A program made the translations under genes and the position numbers. DNA of 8,730 bases from Paludibacter sp. UBA5753. Lineage in GTDB: Bacteria; Bacteroidota; Bacteroidia; Bacteroidales; Paludibacteraceae. The notes beneath the pieces are model-generated. The model saw only the letters and a program-made list of their open reading frames with translations. It made no database searches and was not told the DNA's origin. The stretch lies in contig DIFH01000150.1 of assembly GCA_002427615.1 (NCBI GenBank), forward strand, positions 9,658-18,387. Direction: 5' to 3'. Shown in pieces: positions 5,696-8,730 of this stretch (the first letter of the stretch is position 1; each line of letters begins with the position of its first letter).

Positions 5696-7072
5696 ATGAA
5701 ATTTCAATCTTTTCTTTTGATTATCTTAATGTCAATCCTGACATTTTCGTGTACCGATGACAACATCACCGACATGGGGTCTAAAATTCAACCCGAAGGA
5801 GATAAAATTCTCATAGATACAGCAACTATTGGACTCAGTACCGAAAATTTCCTAGTGCCTTACCTATATTCAAGACCCGACTCTCTTATGTTGGGTACAT
5901 TTGTCGACTATACTTACGGGACAACTTACGCCGATATCCTTACACAACTACAGCCTCCTTTGGATTTTTCCTACCCTGAAGGTTCGGTTGCCGACTCGGC
6001 AAAATTAATCCTTTATTATTACTCCTGGTTTGGCGATAAATACTCGCCTATGGAAGTGAATATATATGAAATGAATAAGGGAAAGATATTTGAGTACACA
6101 AAACCATACTTATCGAACATCGATATCAACGAATATACGGATAAAAGCGTGAAAATCGGCAGCCGAATTTTTACGGCTAAAGATGCTGTTGTAATACGCC
6201 CCGACACAACAACTCTCGAGTTTCCTTTAAGTCAAAGCTTTGTTCAACGGTTTTCTCCCGTTTTAACCAAAAGATACACCGACGACAACAGCAAAGATTT
6301 TTACAACTTCTTCAACGGTTTGTACATTACAACCGATTTTGGCTCCGCCAGTATGCTTTACATCAGACTAGCCGTGATGAAATATTATTTTCATTATTCC
6401 TACAAAACCAAAACAGCCGATGGAACAGCCGACTCCACTGTCGTTTTCAATTCCTACGTAAATTACCCCGCCAACAAAGAAGTGCGTCAGATAAACCGGT
6501 TTCAACACCCCGACAGAGAAAGCATCATACAAGATATGAATGCCAACACTGAAGTCAACTACATTTCGTCTCCCGCCAATATTTACACCAAAATAAATGT
6601 TCCGATGAAGAGCATGAAGGCGAAAATTAACGTCAATAATAAAAAATTACTAATTAACAGGGCTGTACTGAGAGTCGATATAAATGACATAGATGATGCA
6701 ACACTGGCTCAACCTATTACAAGTTCGTTGCTGCTTATCAAAGAATCGGCTTACGAAAGATTCTTCAAACACCGCGAATTACCTTCCGACACTTGCGCCA
6801 TATTGGCAAATTATTCTTACGAAATAGATGGGAACACCAATAATGTTTTGTACTATTATTCGTTCGACCTTGCCAAATTAGTTACCAACGAATTCAAGAG
6901 CGATCTTCCTGACAATATGCAGTTTGTATTGGTTCCGGTAACATTGCAATACGATGGCAACAGGAATATTATCCAGGTTAATGAGCGGAATTTGATGAGC
7001 GCCACAAAAATCAATTCAGGCAGCAATAAATCAAGACCGATGAAAATCAATTTGGTGTACAGCGGTTTTTAA
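5696..7072 (+). CDS. DUF4270 family lipoprotein
   Basis: A 458-residue protein with a lipoprotein signal: positive MKFQ, hydrophobic SFLLIILMSILTF, then lipobox ending S18-C19. The mature start C-T-D-D-N carries acidic residues right after the cysteine, as in the export signal that sends Bacteroidetes lipoproteins to the cell surface, so surface display is a reasonable inference. The following part (MGSKIQPEGDKILIDTATIGLSTE..., LMLGTFVDYTYGTTYADILTQLQPP) is typical of DUF4270, a Bacteroidetes-restricted family without assigned function. The body is rich in Tyr, Asp and Asn with alternating hydrophobic residues, suggesting a beta-rich extracellular fold, and has no further membrane segment. 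It follows the GT5-domain gene at 61 nt and ends 20 nt before a strong hairpin terminator, so the two probably form one transcript. The family call is good; no function is proposed. Confidence 0.88.
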   Translation: MKFQSFLLIILMSILTFSCTDDNITDMGSKIQPEGDKILIDTATIGLSTENFLVPYLYSRPDSLMLGTFVDYTYGTTYADILTQLQPPLDFSYPEGSVADSAKLILYYYSWFGDKYSPMEVNIYEMNKGKIFEYTKPYLSNIDINEYTDKSVKIGSRIFTAKDAVVIRPDTTTLEFPLSQSFVQRFSPVLTKRYTDDNSKDFYNFFNGLYITTDFGSASMLYIRLAVMKYYFHYSYKTKTADGTADSTVVFNSYVNYPANKEVRQINRFQHPDRESIIQDMNANTEVNYISSPANIYTKINVPMKSMKAKINVNNKKLLINRAVLRVDINDIDDATLAQPITSSLLLIKESAYERFFKHRELPSDTCAILANYSYEIDGNTNNVLYYYSFDLAKLVTNEFKSDLPDNMQFVLVPVTLQYDGNRNIIQVNERNLMSATKINSGSNKSRPMKINLVYSGF

Positions 7073-7091
7073 CGTGTCCCCCTACTAAAAC

Positions 7092-7125
7092 AAAAAATGC
7101 AACGGAAATTCGTTGCATTTTTTTT
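7092..7125. terminator. Bidirectional intrinsic terminator between the DUF4270 gene and der
   Basis: A6 TGCAACG - GAAATT - CGTTGCA T8: a perfect 7-bp TGCAACG/CGTTGCA stem, extended by A:T pairs, with a 6-nt loop. It has a T-run on the plus strand and, through the A-run, another on the minus strand. It lies 20 nt after the DUF4270 stop and 21 nt after the der stop, so it should end both convergent transcripts. Confidence 0.9.
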
Positions 7126-7145
7126 GTTCTATCTGTTGCTAATAT

Positions 7146-8459
7146 TTATTTCTGACGAATAAATACCTGAATAGGCGTACCCGTAAAATCATATTTGGCC
7201 CGAATTTTATTTTCAAGAAACCGGCGGTACGGTTCTTTCACATATTGCGGCAAATTGGCGAAAAAAACAAATGTAGGGATTTGGGTATTAGGAAGTTGAG
7301 TTACATATTTTATCCTGATAAATTTCCCTTTTAATGCTGGTGGCGGATAATTTTCAATCGCAGGTAAAAGATATTCATTTAACTTGGCAGTGGGCACTTT
7401 ACGGAACTTATTTTCGTAAACCTGGACGGCAGTATCCACCACTTTCAATATCCTTTGTTTGGTTGTTACCGAAGTGAAAATAATCGGAAAATCTACAAAT
7501 GGAGACAACCGTTCCCGAATCGATTTTTCTATATTCTTAATATCATTCGCTTCTTTGTTTTCAATCAAATCCCATTTATTTACACAAACCACCAAGCCTT
7601 TTTTATTCTTCTGAATCAGAGAGAATATATTCAAATCCTGACTTTCCAGCCCGCGGGTTGCATCCAGCATAAGGATACAAACATCTGAATTTTCAATGGC
7701 GCGTATCGAACGTACCACAGAGTAATATTCCAAATCTTCGTTTACTTTGGCTTTTTTACGGATGCCGGCAGTATCGACCAGATAAAAATCGTGACCGAAT
7801 TTATTGAATCGGGTATAAATTGCATCGCGCGTTGTACCGGCAATGTCGGTAACGATAGTGCGTTCTTCGCCGATAAAAGCGTTGATAATAGAGGATTTTC
7901 CTGCATTGGGACGGCCTACAACTGCAAACCGAGGAAGTTCGTCTTCGATTTCCTCGCTGAAGTCAGGTTTGAAATATGTGAGCAATTTATCCAGAAAATC
8001 GCCGGTACCCAACCCGTTTATTGCAGAAATAATGATGGGTTCGCCCAACCCTAATTTATAAAATTCAGCCGCATTATATTGCCATTCGAAAGTATCGGCT
8101 TTATTCGAAATAAGCATAACGGGTTTTGTATGCCCGCGTAAAATTTGCGCTACTTCCAGGTCATAATCGGTGATTCCATTCTGAATATCAACCAAAAAAA
8201 GAATCACATCGGCTTCTTCAATGGCCAACACCACGTGGCGTTTTATTTCATCTTCGAACACATCCGACGAATTAACTACCCAACCTCCGGTGTCGATCAC
8301 CGAAAATTCACGTCCACCCCACTCGCATTTGCCATATTGGCGGTCGCGGGTGGTTCCGGCTTCATCGTTTACTATGGCTCTGCGACTTTTAGTGAGCCGG
8401 TTAAACAAGGTCGATTTTCCCACGTTGGGGCGACCTACAATTGCTACAATATTTCCCAT
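7146..8459 (-). CDS. der: Ribosome biogenesis GTPase Der (EngA)
   Basis: A 437-residue essential GTPase with tandem G domains that acts in late maturation of the 50S subunit. First G domain: G1 GRPNVGKST (9-17), G2 with GTTRD (35-39), G3 DTGGW (56-60), G4 NKAD (119-122). Acidic linker EEIEDE (169-174). Second G domain: GRPNAGKSS (182-190), GTTRD (208-212), DTAG (229-232), NKWD (294-297). The C-terminal KH-like domain (about 350-437) ends PTAKLNEYLLPAIENYPPPALKGK... and TPIQVFIRQK. All nucleotide-binding motifs are intact and the length is normal. The ATG at 8459 gives the canonical MGNIVAIVGRPNVGKS. It appears to be transcribed alone, from a TACCTTTG promoter about 100 nt upstream through a hairpin-rich leader, and it ends at a bidirectional terminator. 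The frequent Bacteroidetes neighbour era is not present here; a tRNA gene lies upstream instead. Confidence 0.98.
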   Translation of the reverse strand: MGNIVAIVGRPNVGKSTLFNRLTKSRRAIVNDEAGTTRDRQYGKCEWGGREFSVIDTGGWVVNSSDVFEDEIKRHVVLAIEEADVILFLVDIQNGITDYDLEVAQILRGHTKPVMLISNKADTFEWQYNAAEFYKLGLGEPIIISAINGLGTGDFLDKLLTYFKPDFSEEIEDELPRFAVVGRPNAGKSSIINAFIGEERTIVTDIAGTTRDAIYTRFNKFGHDFYLVDTAGIRKKAKVNEDLEYYSVVRSIRAIENSDVCILMLDATRGLESQDLNIFSLIQKNKKGLVVCVNKWDLIENKEANDIKNIEKSIRERLSPFVDFPIIFTSVTTKQRILKVVDTAVQVYENKFRKVPTAKLNEYLLPAIENYPPPALKGKFIRIKYVTQLPNTQIPTFVFFANLPQYVKEPYRRFLENKIRAKYDFTGTPIQVFIRQK

Positions 8460-8469
8460 TGTTTTTTGT

Positions 8470-8557
8470 ATATCTATGAAATTAGATATTTACATTCCAT
8501 TTTTTCAGTTCATCCGGGGTTTTCTCAAATCCCGAATGTGGGTGCAAATAATTCGGG
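8470..8557 (-). promoter_or_regulatory. Structured 5' leader of der with alternative pairings
   Basis: In transcript order the leader holds segment A CCCGAAT (8557-8551), B ATTCGGG (8537-8531) and C CCCGGAT (8518-8512). A:B pairs perfectly over 7 bp with a 13-nt loop; B:C pairs over 7 bp with one G-U and a 12-nt loop. The two are mutually exclusive. A third hairpin, ATATCTA-ATTTCA-TAGATAT (8489-8470), is a perfect 7-bp stem ending 10 nt before the der start codon. No U-run follows any stem, so these are not classical terminators. Pairings are seen directly; a regulatory role is inference. Confidence 0.4.
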
Positions 8558-8559
8558 TG

Positions 8560-8567
8560 CAAAGGTA
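8560..8567 (-). promoter_or_regulatory. Probable -7 promoter element for der
   Basis: The minus strand reads TACCTTTG followed by CACCC, a textbook Bacteroidetes TAnnTTTG box. At 20 nt spacing upstream there is TTTT (8591-8588) in place of TTTG. Transcription would start near 8553, leaving a leader of about 94 nt. GGGTGCAAA (plus strand) occurs at 8555-8563 and again at 8540-8548, so the 3' half of the -7 box is duplicated 15 nt downstream. Confidence 0.6.
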
Positions 8568-8618
8568 CGGAAATTTGTTGGAAGGGGAAAATGAAGAAGT
8601 TATGTGAAATAATTTCAT

Positions 8619-8654
8619 AAAAAAAGCCGAACCAATGAATGTACGACTTTTTTT
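8619..8654 (-). terminator. Intrinsic terminator downstream of tRNA-Val
   Basis: On the minus strand, AAAAAAAGTCG (8654-8644) pairs with CGGCTTTTTTT (8629-8619), the only imperfection being one T-G wobble. The stem begins 2 nt after the tRNA's discriminator base and ends in seven T. It separates tRNA transcription from the der promoter. Confidence 0.75.
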
Positions 8655-8655
8655 G

Positions 8656-8730
8656 TGGGCGTTGAGGGATTCGAACCCCCGACCCTCTGCTTGTAAGGCA
8701 GATGCTCTGAACCAGCTGAGCTAAACGCCC
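8656..8730 (-). tRNA. tRNA-Val (anticodon TAC)
   Basis: The minus strand from 8730 folds as a full cloverleaf: acceptor GGGCGTT/AACGCCC, D-stem GCTC/GAGC, anticodon stem TCTGC/GCAGA with loop CTTACAA (anticodon TAC, reading GTN valine codons), 5-nt variable loop GGGTC, and T-stem GGGGG/CCCTC with TTCGAAT. The discriminator is A. The total is 75 nt. CCA is not encoded (the next bases are CAA), so the end is added by nucleotidyltransferase. Position 1 is the last base of the window, so its promoter and any tRNA neighbours are out of view. Confidence 0.97.

Noticed and set aside
8540..8563. Direct repeat of GGGTGCAAA (8540-8548 and 8555-8563) as a CRISPR-like or iteron array
   Set aside because: Only two 9-bp copies 15 nt apart; one is explained by the der -7 box and its flank, and there is no array or replication gene nearby.
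8145..8607. Overlapping plus-strand frames across the start of der and its leader
   Set aside because: Antisense to the P-loop region of der; their translations mirror repeated der codons and show no domain.

Overview
The window looks like chromosomal DNA from a member of the Bacteroidetes, most likely the order Bacteroidales. Three things point there: the protein sequences (DUF4270 lipoprotein, a lone GT5 'starch synthase' domain, a HisH and a Tgt of the Bacteroides type), AT-rich intergenic DNA with TAnnTTTG-type -7 elements, and start sites without clear Shine-Dalgarno sequences. I see no phage, transposase, CRISPR, toxin-antitoxin or secondary-metabolism genes. Almost all coding sequence is housekeeping; the less ordinary material lies in the intergenic DNA and in two proteins with altered motifs.

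Layout. On the minus strand, reading leftwards from the middle: panC and panD (pantothenate synthesis, 4394 to 3147), a gene-free repeat island (2876-3156), then hisH (2874-2284), tgt (2205-1075) and a left-truncated LptF/LptG-type permease (989 to the window edge). On the plus strand, divergent from panC across about 430 bp: a GT5-domain protein (4822-5634) followed by a DUF4270 lipoprotein (5696-7072). A bidirectional hairpin terminator (7092-7125) separates the lipoprotein from der, which converges on it from the minus strand (8459-7146). Beyond der's promoter and leader lie a terminator and a complete tRNA-Val(TAC) gene that ends at the last base of the window.

Function. PanC joins pantoate to beta-alanine; PanD makes the beta-alanine. 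HisH is the glutaminase half of imidazole-glycerol-phosphate synthase, here without its usual his neighbours. Tgt inserts the queuosine precursor at position 34 of certain tRNAs; the permease belongs to the lipopolysaccharide export machine; Der is a ribosome-assembly GTPase. The GT5-domain protein has lost the nucleotide-sugar binding motif of glycogen synthase and lacks the second Rossmann domain, so its role is open. The DUF4270 protein is an envelope lipoprotein of unknown role.

Points for a second look: the repeat island between panD and hisH, whose G/C-rich ends supply the last codons and stop of panD and a C(UUCG)G hairpin just before hisH; the der leader, where one 7-nt segment can pair with either of two partners; the degenerate GT5 domain; a Tgt that lacks three of the four zinc ligands; and a possible small ORF plus palindrome upstream of panC.
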